This document shows positions 43,122 through 50,943 of a stretch of DNA of 64,000 bases, in pieces. Made by a program: the position numbers and the translations under genes. Source of the DNA: Erginobacter sp964587835 (GTDB taxonomy: Bacteria; Auribacterota; Erginobacteria; Erginobacterales; Erginobacteraceae); contig CAZPMN010000002.1 in NCBI GenBank assembly GCA_964587835.1, positions 97,201 through 161,200 on the forward strand. The letters run 5' to 3'. Each line of letters starts with the position of its first letter. Within the stretch, counting starts at the first letter, position 1. Under the pieces are notes generated by a model. The model worked only from the letters and a program-made list of their open reading frames with translations. It was not told the DNA's origin and made no database searches.

Positions 43122-43215
43122 AAAAGCCGAGCCGGCAAGCAACTCACTCGCGCGGACAGGATCCGGAGCCGGTCGGGGTTTTGCGACATTTTCCCGGGAA
43201 GGGGCGGATTTCAAC

Positions 43216-43244
43216 TTGCCCCCCGAGGCGGCTTTATTCATAAT
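43216..43244 (+). promoter_or_regulatory. Possible promoter of the carboxypeptidase gene
   Basis: TTGCCC, a 17-bp spacer and CATAAT. Both boxes are one to three mismatches from consensus. It lies about 70 nt before the ATG at 43316. Confidence 0.45.
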
Positions 43245-43315
43245 GCCGATCCTGGAAACGCGACTGTCGTTTCCGAATCTCGATCGTTGTTTTCCCACGC
43301 AAGGAGTAGGTGATT

Positions 43316-44350
43316 ATGCCCAGGTTTTGCCAGTGGTTCGTCGGCCTTCTGGTCCTGATCTGTCTGCCGTGCTCAAACGCCGGGGCGGCCCGGGCGCCGA
43401 TTCCCGTCCGTACGGCCGAACCGTATTTATCGGCCCTGGCGATCAACGCCGACACCGGCGAGGTTGTTGTCGAGGAAAACGCCGACACCCCCGCCTATCC
43501 GGCCAGCCTGGTCAAGCTGATGATGCTCCTGATCATCCAGGAGAAGATCGAGGCCGGGACTCTGCGCTTGACCGACCCCGTGCGGGCCACCGCGGCGGCG
43601 GCCCGGATCGGCGGGTCGCAGGTCTACCTGGCCGAAGACGAGGTCTTCCCCCTGGAAGATATGCTTTACGCCCTGATCATCCAGTCGGCCAACGACGTGG
43701 CCGCCGCCCTGGCCATCCACGTCGCCGGTTCGCCGGAGGGCTTTGTCCGCCTGATGAATCAACGCGCGGCCGAATTGGGGATGAAAAACACGTCCTTTCA
43801 CTCCGTTCACGGGCTGCCCCCCAGCCGGGGACAGGAACCGGACGTCACCACCGCCCGCGACCTGGGCCGGTTGGCGGTCGAGCTGTCGGGCCACCCGGAG
43901 ATCTTCCGCTACACCTCCGCCACCTACCGGCCCTTCCGCGACGGGAAGTTCGAGATGCGCACTCACAACCGGTTGCTCGGCTCCGTGGAGGGCTGTGACG
44001 GCCTGAAGACCGGGTATTTCCGGGCCGGCGGTTACTCGATCGTGGCCACCGCCCGGCGGCGGGGGGTTCGCTTTATCGCCGTCGTGATGGGCGCACGGCA
44101 GCGGAAGGTCCGGGACGCAAAAGCCCGGGAACTGCTGGCCAGCGCCTTTTCCTCCGTGGTCTTGCCCCCACCCACCCCGGAGGCTCCCTCTTTCACCCCG
44201 GCCCCGATCCCCAGCTCCACTCCGACGCCGACGCCCCTTCAAGAAGGCGCCGGACCGGCGGGAGGAGGCGGCGCCATTATTTATCTCCTCATCCCGATCC
44301 TGCTGGCAACAGCCGCTCTGTTCTATTGGCTGGGCCGGCGCCGGGGCTGA
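43316..44350 (+). CDS. Serine-type D-Ala-D-Ala carboxypeptidase (low-molecular-mass PBP)
   Basis: The 344-residue protein trims the terminal D-Ala from peptidoglycan stems. All three active-site motifs are present: S64-LV-K67 (PASLVKLMM), SAN in IIQSANDVAAAL, and KTG in CDGLKTGYFRAGGYS. There is a signal peptide (FVGLLVLICLPCSNAGA). The C-terminal end replaces the usual PBP5 beta domain with a Pro/Thr-rich linker (PPPTPEAPSFTPAPIPSSTP) and a membrane anchor (IIYLLIPILLATAALFYWL) with RRR. The ATG at 43316 has AAGGAG nine bases upstream; a GTG at 43310 is too close. Its 5' part is duplicated in the GH18 gene. Confidence 0.93.
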   Translation: MPRFCQWFVGLLVLICLPCSNAGAARAPIPVRTAEPYLSALAINADTGEVVVEENADTPAYPASLVKLMMLLIIQEKIEAGTLRLTDPVRATAAAARIGGSQVYLAEDEVFPLEDMLYALIIQSANDVAAALAIHVAGSPEGFVRLMNQRAAELGMKNTSFHSVHGLPPSRGQEPDVTTARDLGRLAVELSGHPEIFRYTSATYRPFRDGKFEMRTHNRLLGSVEGCDGLKTGYFRAGGYSIVATARRRGVRFIAVVMGARQRKVRDAKARELLASAFSSVVLPPPTPEAPSFTPAPIPSSTPTPTPLQEGAGPAGGGGAIIYLLIPILLATAALFYWLGRRRG

Positions 44351-44400
44351 CCGGATCGCCGGGCCGCCTCCTCGGCGACCGGTCCGGTTCCCCCGGGCGG

Positions 44401-45813
44401 TTACAGATACCCGAGGGTCTTAAGCGTCTCCTGGTATTTCGGGTTTCCTTCAGTTCCATCCCCGGAGACCGCCTCCGACCTGAGCCGGCCGAAATACTCC
44501 TCCAGCTCCCGGCTCATCCGATCGCGGGCCGGCGAGGGTTCGCCGATCAGGTTCCGGGTCTCCAGCGGATCCGCCGCCAGGTGGTAAAACTCGTCCTCCC
44601 CCTCCGAGTGATAGATGTACTTGTACTCGGCGTCCTGGAGAGAACGCAGCTCCGGCGGCCCCCAGTGGCGGCGGCCCCGCGTACCGGGAGGACGGCGCTG
44701 GGAAAAAGCCGGATGGGAGGGCCGCCGAGCACGGCCGGTCAGGAGCCCGGTTAGGGAATCACCCTGGATGCCGGGAGAGTTCTCCGCCAGGGGATATCCG
44801 ATCAGTTCCGCCAGGGTGGGTAATACGTCAACGTGCCGGACCAGTTCATCGACCTGGCGGGGACTCCACCTTCCCCCACCGTGATAAAAGATCAGGGGAA
44901 CCCGCAGTTGCTCGTTATATATCTTCTGGCTGTGTTCGCTGTAGTAATGGTTTCCGAGTCCCTCGCCGTGATCGGAGGTGATGATCCAGAGGGAGTTCTT
45001 GCCTCTCTTTGCCAGGTTCCGGTGGAGGCGTTCGAGTTCCCGGTCGACCAGGGCGATCCCGGCGTCATACCCGTTGAACTTTTTTAGCAGGCTCTCCTCT
45101 CCCGGGTAGAAGTCCGCGGGCAGGCCGTGAATCCGGGTCAGGAAATCAAGAAAACCGGACCGTTCCTCTTTCGACTCCGGCCCCAGCTTCTCGAGCAGTT
45201 CCTCCCGGGGATGATAGGGCTCGTGCGGGTCAAAGAAATGGATCCAGCAGAAGAGTTGGGCGGACGGCGGGCGGGTCTTCAGCCATTCCAGCGCCCGGTC
45301 CACGGTTCGATCGGCCGGACGGGTGTAGTAGTTGGCTTTCCCGGTTGACCAATCGAAGGTATCAAATCCGGCGTTAAGTTCTTCCAGGTAGTTGACGCTG
45401 AAGAAGCCGGCGGTCTCCCAGCTGGCTTCCCGGAACATCTCCGCCATGGTCAGGATCGCCGCAGGGAGGCCGGCACCGTTGACGAGGGCGTTATGCTGAA
45501 CCGGGTGGAGGGAGGTGAAGATCGAGGCGTGGGAAGGGGTGGTGTGGGAACTCGAAGCGAAGGCCCGCCGGAATAAGACCCCCTCGCCGGCCAGCCGGTC
45601 GATGAAAGGAGATGTCTCTCTCGGGTATCCGTAACATCCCAGGTGATCGGCCCGGAGGGTATCGATGGTGACCAGGACCACCACGTCCGGAGAAGGGGGA
45701 TTTGAAGCTAGGACAGTCAGGAAAAGAAAGGCCGCCCCCAGCCCGGCCAGGATGACTGCCGGCCAGGCGAATCTCAACCTCCTGGTTTTTTCGGCGGTTT
45801 CCACAACCCTCAT
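44401..45813 (-). CDS. Sulfatase-superfamily enzyme with threonine at the nucleophile position
   Basis: A 470-residue alkaline-phosphatase-superfamily protein with an N-terminal membrane segment (AVILAGLGAAFLFLTVLA). Metal-site motifs are VTIDTLRADHLGCYGY and ITSDHGEGLGNH. At the place of the sulfatase C-x-P-S-R it has T91-T-P-S-H95 (SSSHTTPSHASIFTS), so no formylglycine can form. A Thr nucleophile suggests a phosphoester or phosphoglycerol/phosphoethanolamine transferase, or a divergent hydrolase. The catalytic domain is probably periplasmic. It is coupled by ATGA to the EEP lipoprotein gene. Confidence 0.87.
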   Translation of the reverse strand: MRVVETAEKTRRLRFAWPAVILAGLGAAFLFLTVLASNPPSPDVVVLVTIDTLRADHLGCYGYPRETSPFIDRLAGEGVLFRRAFASSSHTTPSHASIFTSLHPVQHNALVNGAGLPAAILTMAEMFREASWETAGFFSVNYLEELNAGFDTFDWSTGKANYYTRPADRTVDRALEWLKTRPPSAQLFCWIHFFDPHEPYHPREELLEKLGPESKEERSGFLDFLTRIHGLPADFYPGEESLLKKFNGYDAGIALVDRELERLHRNLAKRGKNSLWIITSDHGEGLGNHYYSEHSQKIYNEQLRVPLIFYHGGGRWSPRQVDELVRHVDVLPTLAELIGYPLAENSPGIQGDSLTGLLTGRARRPSHPAFSQRRPPGTRGRRHWGPPELRSLQDAEYKYIYHSEGEDEFYHLAADPLETRNLIGEPSPARDRMSRELEEYFGRLRSEAVSGDGTEGNPKYQETLKTLGYL

Positions 45814-47216
45814 CCGCCGGACGGGCGGAGACGAAAATCCGCGATTACCGGGTAATGATCACTGGCCCGGAAAGTATCATCCCGGAGCAGGCCCAGGCGT
45901 TCCCGGGTCTTTGCGGACAGCGAATCGGTGGCCAGGACGAAACTTCTCACCGGAGCGAGGACGGAGTCGGTGTAGAAAACGTAATCGAGGCGGCTGGGTC
46001 CGAACCCGGTCCGCTCGGGACTCTGCCAGGTATAGGAGCGGGGGGCCGAGCTATGGTAGGGATGAAGATCGGCCAGGGGGGTCGAATCCCAGTCGGGCGG
46101 GCCGTCCTTCCCTTCCCGGAGTACTCTCAGGTGCTCGGCTGGACCGACCAGGTTCATATCGCCGAGGACCACGATCGGTGTCCCCTCCTCCAGCGGGACC
46201 GATCCTTCCCCCCGGCTCGCCCGGTCGAGGAAATCCATCAAGGCTGATATCTCCCGGGACCGTGGCCGATGCCGGGGGCCGGAAGGCAGGTGGCAGTTGA
46301 TGACCAGAAGGTCACTCTGGTCCGGGAGGTCGATCAGGGTGGCCAGGTTACCATCCACGGAGGCAATAATGGCGATCGGGAAGCGGCTCACGGTGATGCA
46401 ATCCTTCCGGCGGGCGGCATACCAGTCACCACCCAATATCTCTTTGACCCTTTCCCGGGTATCCCGCATCGGCCCGGCGCCAATCTCCTGGAAGGCGATG
46501 ATATCGGGATCTAGGGCCTTGAGAATCCGGCCGAACGGTTCCGGCCGGAGCGCCAGCCCGTCCCAGAGGACGTTATAGCTGACCAGCCGGAAATGGGGTT
46601 CCGCCGGGCGGATGAGCGGAATTTCCGGGTAAGGCTCCGGGGGCCGATTATCCAGCCGGTAGACCCCGGCTGGGGAGTCCCCGCCGGAGTCACCGGCCGA
46701 GAGTAGCCAGCCGATCTCGGGTGAAGAGAAAAGCGGCGGGATACTATCCGGAGCAAGGTCTTTGGAGATCTCGACCTCGAACCGGGTGGAGGAGACCGCC
46801 GGGGCGGAAACCACCCCGGCCTGGTAGGCGTTATAGGGGACTTCGCGGCCGCGGATCCGGATCACCCCTTCCCGGTTCCCAAAACTCCAGGAAAAATCCG
46901 ACCCGATGGAACCAAGGGCGAGACCGGTGGCGGAATCGTGGTCGAGGTCGAGGTGAAGGACCAGCTCGTTGTCCGCCTGGAGGAGCAGTTCCTTGTCGAG
47001 CTCCATCAGGACGAGGAGCCGGGCGGGGGTGTCGGCCAGGCGGACCTCCCGGACCGGGCCGCGGGCATCTCCCGGCGCTGAGTAAGCCGGCGCGATCGCC
47101 TCCCAGTCCTGGAATAACCCGTCAATACGAATATCGACCCGGTTGTCCGCCGGGCCACGACAGCCGGAGCAGGCTGCCCCCAGCAGAAGGAAGAGCGCCC
47201 TCCGCTTGAATTTCAT
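45810..47216 (-). CDS. Lipoprotein with C-terminal endonuclease/exonuclease/phosphatase domain
   Basis: The 468-residue protein starts with a lipoprotein signal (LFLLLGAACSGC; lipid Cys at 16 or 19). Residues 25-195 are a beta-rich domain resembling carbohydrate-binding or DOMON-like modules (IDGLFQDWEAIAPAYSAPGD is typical of that group). From about 205 an EEP domain follows with FRLVSYNVLWDG, IIAFQEIGAG, INCHLPSGP, VLGDMNLVG, RLDYVFYTD and ASDHYPVIADF. EEP enzymes cut phosphodiesters in nucleic acids or lipids. Export plus coupling to the sulfatase-like gene suggests periplasmic or surface phosphoester breakdown (inference). Confidence 0.85.
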   Translation of the reverse strand: MKFKRRALFLLLGAACSGCRGPADNRVDIRIDGLFQDWEAIAPAYSAPGDARGPVREVRLADTPARLLVLMELDKELLLQADNELVLHLDLDHDSATGLALGSIGSDFSWSFGNREGVIRIRGREVPYNAYQAGVVSAPAVSSTRFEVEISKDLAPDSIPPLFSSPEIGWLLSAGDSGGDSPAGVYRLDNRPPEPYPEIPLIRPAEPHFRLVSYNVLWDGLALRPEPFGRILKALDPDIIAFQEIGAGPMRDTRERVKEILGGDWYAARRKDCITVSRFPIAIIASVDGNLATLIDLPDQSDLLVINCHLPSGPRHRPRSREISALMDFLDRASRGEGSVPLEEGTPIVVLGDMNLVGPAEHLRVLREGKDGPPDWDSTPLADLHPYHSSAPRSYTWQSPERTGFGPSRLDYVFYTDSVLAPVRSFVLATDSLSAKTRERLGLLRDDTFRASDHYPVIADFRLRPSGG

Positions 47217-47230
47217 AGTCAGACCATCGC

Positions 47231-47614
47231 CTAAGCCGCCCGAGCGGCGCGGGCAAGCTTCCAGTGTATAATCAGCACCCCGCTCGAAACCAGGATGAAC
47301 ATCAGAGACTGGATCAGATTCTGGACCCCCTCTCTTCTCTCAGAGGCCAGTTCCAGACCAAACGCCTCCAGCCGACGGCGAGTCAGTTCCTCTTCCTCCG
47401 GCCGCGCTGCCTCTTGTTCATTTTTCGAGCACGGACTAATTCCTTTCCAGTAGGCGTCATTGGTCTGAAACTTGTCGTAATCACGTGATCTTATGGTAAT
47501 ATGCGGGGCGGCGATGGAGACCACCGCATAGCCCGCTACCGATGATGCGATTACCAGACTGACCACCGCTGCGAAACAGACCGCCAAGGCGTATATCTCC
47601 AGTTTCGATTTCAT
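47231..47614 (-). CDS. Two-TM membrane protein of unknown function
   Basis: A 127-residue protein with an N-terminal transmembrane segment (LEIYALAVCFAAVVSLVIASSVAGYAVV, about 5-32) and another near the C-terminus (SLMFILVSSGVLIIHWKLA, about 104-122), separated by a polar loop with YDKFQTNDAYWKG and a charged helix (EEEELTRRRLEAF). I do not recognise a named family. GGAGGAAGGAG precedes the ATG, and a TATAAT promoter is placed about 50 nt upstream. It is 14 nt before the EEP lipoprotein gene, so it may be co-transcribed. Confidence 0.7.
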   Translation of the reverse strand: MKSKLEIYALAVCFAAVVSLVIASSVAGYAVVSIAAPHITIRSRDYDKFQTNDAYWKGISPCSKNEQEAARPEEEELTRRRLEAFGLELASERREGVQNLIQSLMFILVSSGVLIIHWKLARAARAA

Positions 47615-47664
47615 CTCCTTCCTCCCGCTTCAGGTTGACGATCGAAGTGTTAGCCTGATTAAAG

Positions 47665-47693
47665 ATTATAATCGCCCCGCTGCGATAATCTAA
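47665..47693 (-). promoter_or_regulatory. Promoter for the 47231-47614 gene
   Basis: On the minus strand TTAGAT (47693-47688), a 17-bp spacer and a perfect TATAAT (47670-47665). Confidence 0.6.
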
Positions 47694-47745
47694 ACAAGAA
47701 TATTTCCGGGAGTCCCTGACGTATGCTAATATCACACCCGACCTT

Positions 47746-47792
47746 GTTAACCCGATTTATTCATAAATCGGGTTAGTGTAAATCAGGTTAAT
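47746..47792. repeat. 26-bp perfect palindromic repeat with flanking half-unit
   Basis: AACCCGATTTAT and ATAAATCGGGTT around TC (47749-47774), the reverse orientation of the copy at 25195-25220. The right flank read backwards, AACCTGATTTACACT, matches the flank of the copy at 17028. Confidence 0.85.
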
Positions 47793-47803
47793 CGGGAGAA
47801 CCG

Positions 47804-48772
47804 ATGACCGGGAAGGCAGATCCTAACTGGAGGAGACGGGCCGGCCGAATCATCCTGGCGGCAGCGGCGGCGGCGGCCTTGCTTGTTGCCGTTTTCCGGA
47901 TCCTGAAGGCCGGGCCGGGGGAGCAGACCGACCTGCGGGTTTATGACTACCGGGCCACCCGGATGCTGGTCCGGCTGACCGCCCGGGCCGCCCGGCGGCT
48001 GGAGGAGAAGGGCGAGGCGGCCTTCGCCGATTTCTCCGACCACCCCGATCAATGGTCGGTGGATGGAGAATCCTACCTCTACGTCTATGACTGGGAAGGG
48101 GTCAACCTCTTCCACGGCGGCTATCCCGAGTTGAAGGGACGGGATCTGGGCGATCTCCACGACCTGCTGGGAAAGAATATCCACCGCCTAGTCCTCGACC
48201 AGCTGGATAACCACTCCGAAGTCAACCCCCACGGCTGGTGCCATTACCTCTGGACCGCGCCCGGTTCCCTCCAGGGAACCTGGAAATCTTCCTGCCACTT
48301 CCCGGCGGCCCTTCCCGACGGGCGGCGGGTCTATGTCGGCAGCGGACATAACACCCCCCTGGTGGAGCGGGAGTTTTTCCGGATCACCGTCGACCAGGCG
48401 GCCGGGCTCATCAGCGAAAAGGGTTCGGCCGCGCTGGCCAAACTAAAAAGCCCCGAGGGACCGTTCACCATCTACGACGAGGCAGTCTTCGTCCTTGACC
48501 CGGCGGGGAGAGCGATCATCGACCCCGCCCTCGACCTGAAGCAACCCCGCAATCTCTTTACTTATCGGGACTTGAGCGGGCGCTTCCCCCTGCGGGAACT
48601 GGCCGAGCGGCTGGAGAAGGAAAAGTCGGCCTGGGAGGTCACCCTCAACCGGGAACGGGCCGGCGGCCACCCGGTGAAGAAGGGAATTTACGCAAGGAAA
48701 GCGGAGCTGGACTCAAAACCGGTGATTGTGGGGGCGATCTGCGAACTCCCCGAGCCGGCCTGGATGCGATGA
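47804..48772 (+). CDS. Membrane-anchored double-Cache sensor-like protein without an output domain
   Basis: A 322-residue protein with one N-terminal transmembrane helix (IILAAAAAAALLVAVFRI) and an extracytoplasmic part with two Cache-like halves. The first is LEEKGEAAFADFSD...YLYVYDWEGVNLFHGGYPELKGRDLGDLHD; the second is ISEKGSAALAKLKS...AVFVLDPAGRAIIDPALDLKQPRNLFTYRDLSG. Cache domains bind small molecules outside the cell, usually to drive a kinase or chemoreceptor, yet none is attached. It overlaps the NCS2 permease gene by four bases (ATGA), which suggests the two act together. Confidence 0.8.
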   Translation: MTGKADPNWRRRAGRIILAAAAAAALLVAVFRILKAGPGEQTDLRVYDYRATRMLVRLTARAARRLEEKGEAAFADFSDHPDQWSVDGESYLYVYDWEGVNLFHGGYPELKGRDLGDLHDLLGKNIHRLVLDQLDNHSEVNPHGWCHYLWTAPGSLQGTWKSSCHFPAALPDGRRVYVGSGHNTPLVEREFFRITVDQAAGLISEKGSAALAKLKSPEGPFTIYDEAVFVLDPAGRAIIDPALDLKQPRNLFTYRDLSGRFPLRELAERLEKEKSAWEVTLNRERAGGHPVKKGIYARKAELDSKPVIVGAICELPEPAWMR

Positions 48773-50142
48773 CGGAACCGGAGGACCAAGCCGGGTTGAA
48801 AGAAGAACCAAAGATCATCTATACTCTCGACGCCGTCCCACCCTGGCGGGACCTGCTGCTCTTGAGCTTCCAGCAGATGCTGCTGATGTTCACGGCGGCC
48901 ACCATCCCGGCCATCCTGGTCCGGGAGATCGGCGGCTCCCTGGAGGAGGCGAGTATGATGGTGGCCCTGACGATGCTCGCCGCCGGGGTGGGGTCCGTCA
49001 TCCAGGCCACCCGGAGCCGCTGGATGGGGAGCGGCTACCTCTGCCCCAACATCTGCGGCCCCTCGTACCTGGCGGTCTCGATGCAGGCGGCCTGGGCCGG
49101 GGGGTTGCCCCTGATGCGGGGGATGATCATCATCGCCGGGGCGGCGGAGATGCTCCTGGCCCGGCTGATCAACCGGCTCCGTTTTCTCTTCCCCCCGGTG
49201 GTGACCGGGCTGGCGGTGACGATGGTCGGGATCTCGATCATCCCGGTGGCGGTCTCCGGCTTCTTCGGCAGCCGCTTCGCCGGCGATATCTTCGGCTGGC
49301 GGGACGCGGTGGTGGGGGCGGTCGCCCTGCTGATTATGGCCGGGGCCAATATCTGGGGGAAAAAGGCGGTGAAGATGTACTGCCTCCTGCTCGGGACGGC
49401 CGGGGGCTGGCTGCTGGCCTTGGTCCTGCTCCCCGACGCGGCGGAGAGCCTCTCCCGGATCGGCCACGAGCCCTGGATCAGTTTTCCCTTCCGGGATCTT
49501 ACCAGCTTCAAGCCCGCCTTCTCATTCCGCCTCCTCCCCGCTTTCCTGATCATCGCCGTCTGCGGTTCGCTGAAATCTTTCGGGAACCTGATCGCCGCCC
49601 AGAAGATCTCGGAGCCGGAGCTGAAGGAACTGAAGATGAAACCCCTGGCCCGGGGCCTGATGGCCGACGGCTTCACCACGGCAATGGCCGGGGCGATGGG
49701 GGGGATGGCGGTCGACACCTCCTCGAGCAACGTCGGCCTGGCCGCGGCCACCCGGGCGGTCAGCCGCTGGATCGCGGTTTGCGCCGGAATCATCTTCGCC
49801 CTCCTGGGATTGTCCCCCAAGCTGACGACAGCCATCGCCCTGATCCCGCCCCCGGTGGTGGGGGCGATGATGATCTTCGCCGTCTCCTTTATGATCTCCA
49901 CCGGGTTGCAGGAGATGCTCTCGGTCAAGCTCGACCAGCGCAAGATCTTCGCGATCGGGATCTCCCTGATCCTTGGCCTGGGGACGGGCCTGGTCCCCGG
50001 AGTCTTCCAGGCGATGCCCCCCACCCTCCAGGTCTTCTTCGCCGAGCCTCTCTCTTCCACCACCATACTGGTGATCGTCCTCTACCAGCTCTTCCACATC
50101 GACCTGATCCTGGCCGAGCGCCGGAAAAGGGTCGGCCGGTGA
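48769..50142 (+). CDS. NCS2/NAT-family purine or pyrimidine permease
   Basis: A 457-residue inner-membrane transporter with about 12-14 hydrophobic segments. Family features are FQQMLLMFTAATIPAIL in TM1, PNICGPSYLAVSM (the TM3 substrate half-helix region), FPPVVTGLAVTMVGISIIP and DTSSSNVGLAAATRAVSRW near the TM10 signature, with AVCGSLKSFGNL at the TM8 site where uracil or xanthine carriers place a Glu. Members bring in xanthine, uric acid or uracil; the substrate here is not fixed. It is translation-coupled to a Cache protein. Confidence 0.9.
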   Translation: MTEPEDQAGLKEEPKIIYTLDAVPPWRDLLLLSFQQMLLMFTAATIPAILVREIGGSLEEASMMVALTMLAAGVGSVIQATRSRWMGSGYLCPNICGPSYLAVSMQAAWAGGLPLMRGMIIIAGAAEMLLARLINRLRFLFPPVVTGLAVTMVGISIIPVAVSGFFGSRFAGDIFGWRDAVVGAVALLIMAGANIWGKKAVKMYCLLLGTAGGWLLALVLLPDAAESLSRIGHEPWISFPFRDLTSFKPAFSFRLLPAFLIIAVCGSLKSFGNLIAAQKISEPELKELKMKPLARGLMADGFTTAMAGAMGGMAVDTSSSNVGLAAATRAVSRWIAVCAGIIFALLGLSPKLTTAIALIPPPVVGAMMIFAVSFMISTGLQEMLSVKLDQRKIFAIGISLILGLGTGLVPGVFQAMPPTLQVFFAEPLSSTTILVIVLYQLFHIDLILAERRKRVGR

Positions 50143-50193
50143 ACTGGTTTGCCCGCCGGACAAGCCGGCGGGGGTCCACAGTCCCACCCACGG

Positions 50194-50859
50194 TCAGGGA
50201 AAGGGGATGGCGTCCCAGAGGGGAACCTGGAGAAAATCGGCGACGGCGCGGCCGTCGTCCCGGATGACCGCCGGCGAGCCGTGGTCGACGACGTTGAGCC
50301 GGGAGCCGTCCTCCAGGACCAGGTTCAGCTCGTAGCTCCAGAAGGAGCTCTTGCTGCCGCGGACGTGCTCAGCAATGGTCTGACAGGCGTGGATCTTCTC
50401 CAGAGCACAGCAGTCCTTGAGGGATTCCCGGTTAACGGCCTGGGCGGGCGGGATCCGTCCCTTCCAGAAATACCCGGACCGCCGGTCGAAGATCACCGGC
50501 CGGTTGAAGTGTCGGTAGAAAAGCCCGCCTACCAAAGCGAAGACCAGCCCCACCGCGGCAACGATATCCTGCTCCCGGAAGACGAACGGGCGGCGGACGA
50601 GCAGGGGAACGGCGAAGCCGGCAACCAAGACCAGGCCGATAACCAGGAAGATCAGGGCGAACACACGGGCTCCGGGAGCGATCTTGAACTCCAGGCGGTC
50701 TCCCTCCCGGACCAGGCGGTGCGTGGTGAAGTTCGTCCCCCCGGGCTTGAAGGGCGTCCACTCCGTCTCCCCGGCTACCGGGTCGGCGAAGATTCGCGGA
50801 TCAATCTGTGGCCGGGGATCGGCCAGCCGCGGCAGCTTTTCCAGCAGTCGCACTTTCAA
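50194..50859 (-). CDS. Conserved hypothetical protein with two TM segments
   Basis: A 221-residue protein: a polar N-terminus with ETEWTPFKPGGTNFTTHRLV, two transmembrane segments (VFALIFLVIGLVLVAGFAVPLLV; IVAAVGLVFALVGGLFYRHF) and a polar C-terminal part with VIFDRRSGYFWKG, LEKIHACQTIAEHV and ELNLVLEDGSRLNVVDHG. This resembles a family of uncharacterised membrane proteins that may have a PH-like fold after the second helix; that is an impression, not an alignment. It lies downstream of the hairpin that ends the pan genes. Confidence 0.75.
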   Translation of the reverse strand: MKVRLLEKLPRLADPRPQIDPRIFADPVAGETEWTPFKPGGTNFTTHRLVREGDRLEFKIAPGARVFALIFLVIGLVLVAGFAVPLLVRRPFVFREQDIVAAVGLVFALVGGLFYRHFNRPVIFDRRSGYFWKGRIPPAQAVNRESLKDCCALEKIHACQTIAEHVRGSKSSFWSYELNLVLEDGSRLNVVDHGSPAVIRDDGRAVADFLQVPLWDAIPFP

Positions 50860-50879
50860 GTTTCCTCCGTCTCTCCATC

Positions 50880-50928
50880 CCCCCTTATTTTACAAATCAG
50901 GCAATACCTGATTTGTAAAATAAGGGGG
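50880..50928. terminator. 22-bp perfect hairpin after panC
   Basis: CCCCCTTATTTTACAAATC and its complement, continuing to AGG/CCT, pair without mismatch around a 5-nt CAATA loop. It starts 16 nt past the panC stop. The AT-rich lower stem gives T/A runs but not a free U-tract, so it may be a terminator or a repeat element. Confidence 0.65.
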
Positions 50929-50943
50929 CGGCGAGGCGGGCGA

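Noticed and set aside
44401..45813. Calling the gene a true arylsulfatase
   Set aside because: Thr replaces the Cys/Ser required for formylglycine, so only membership of the fold superfamily is supported.
48726..50267. A 513-codon open frame overlapping the NCS2 permease
   Set aside because: The composition is a GC artefact (Gly/Arg/Asp/Pro) and the permease frame is unmistakable.
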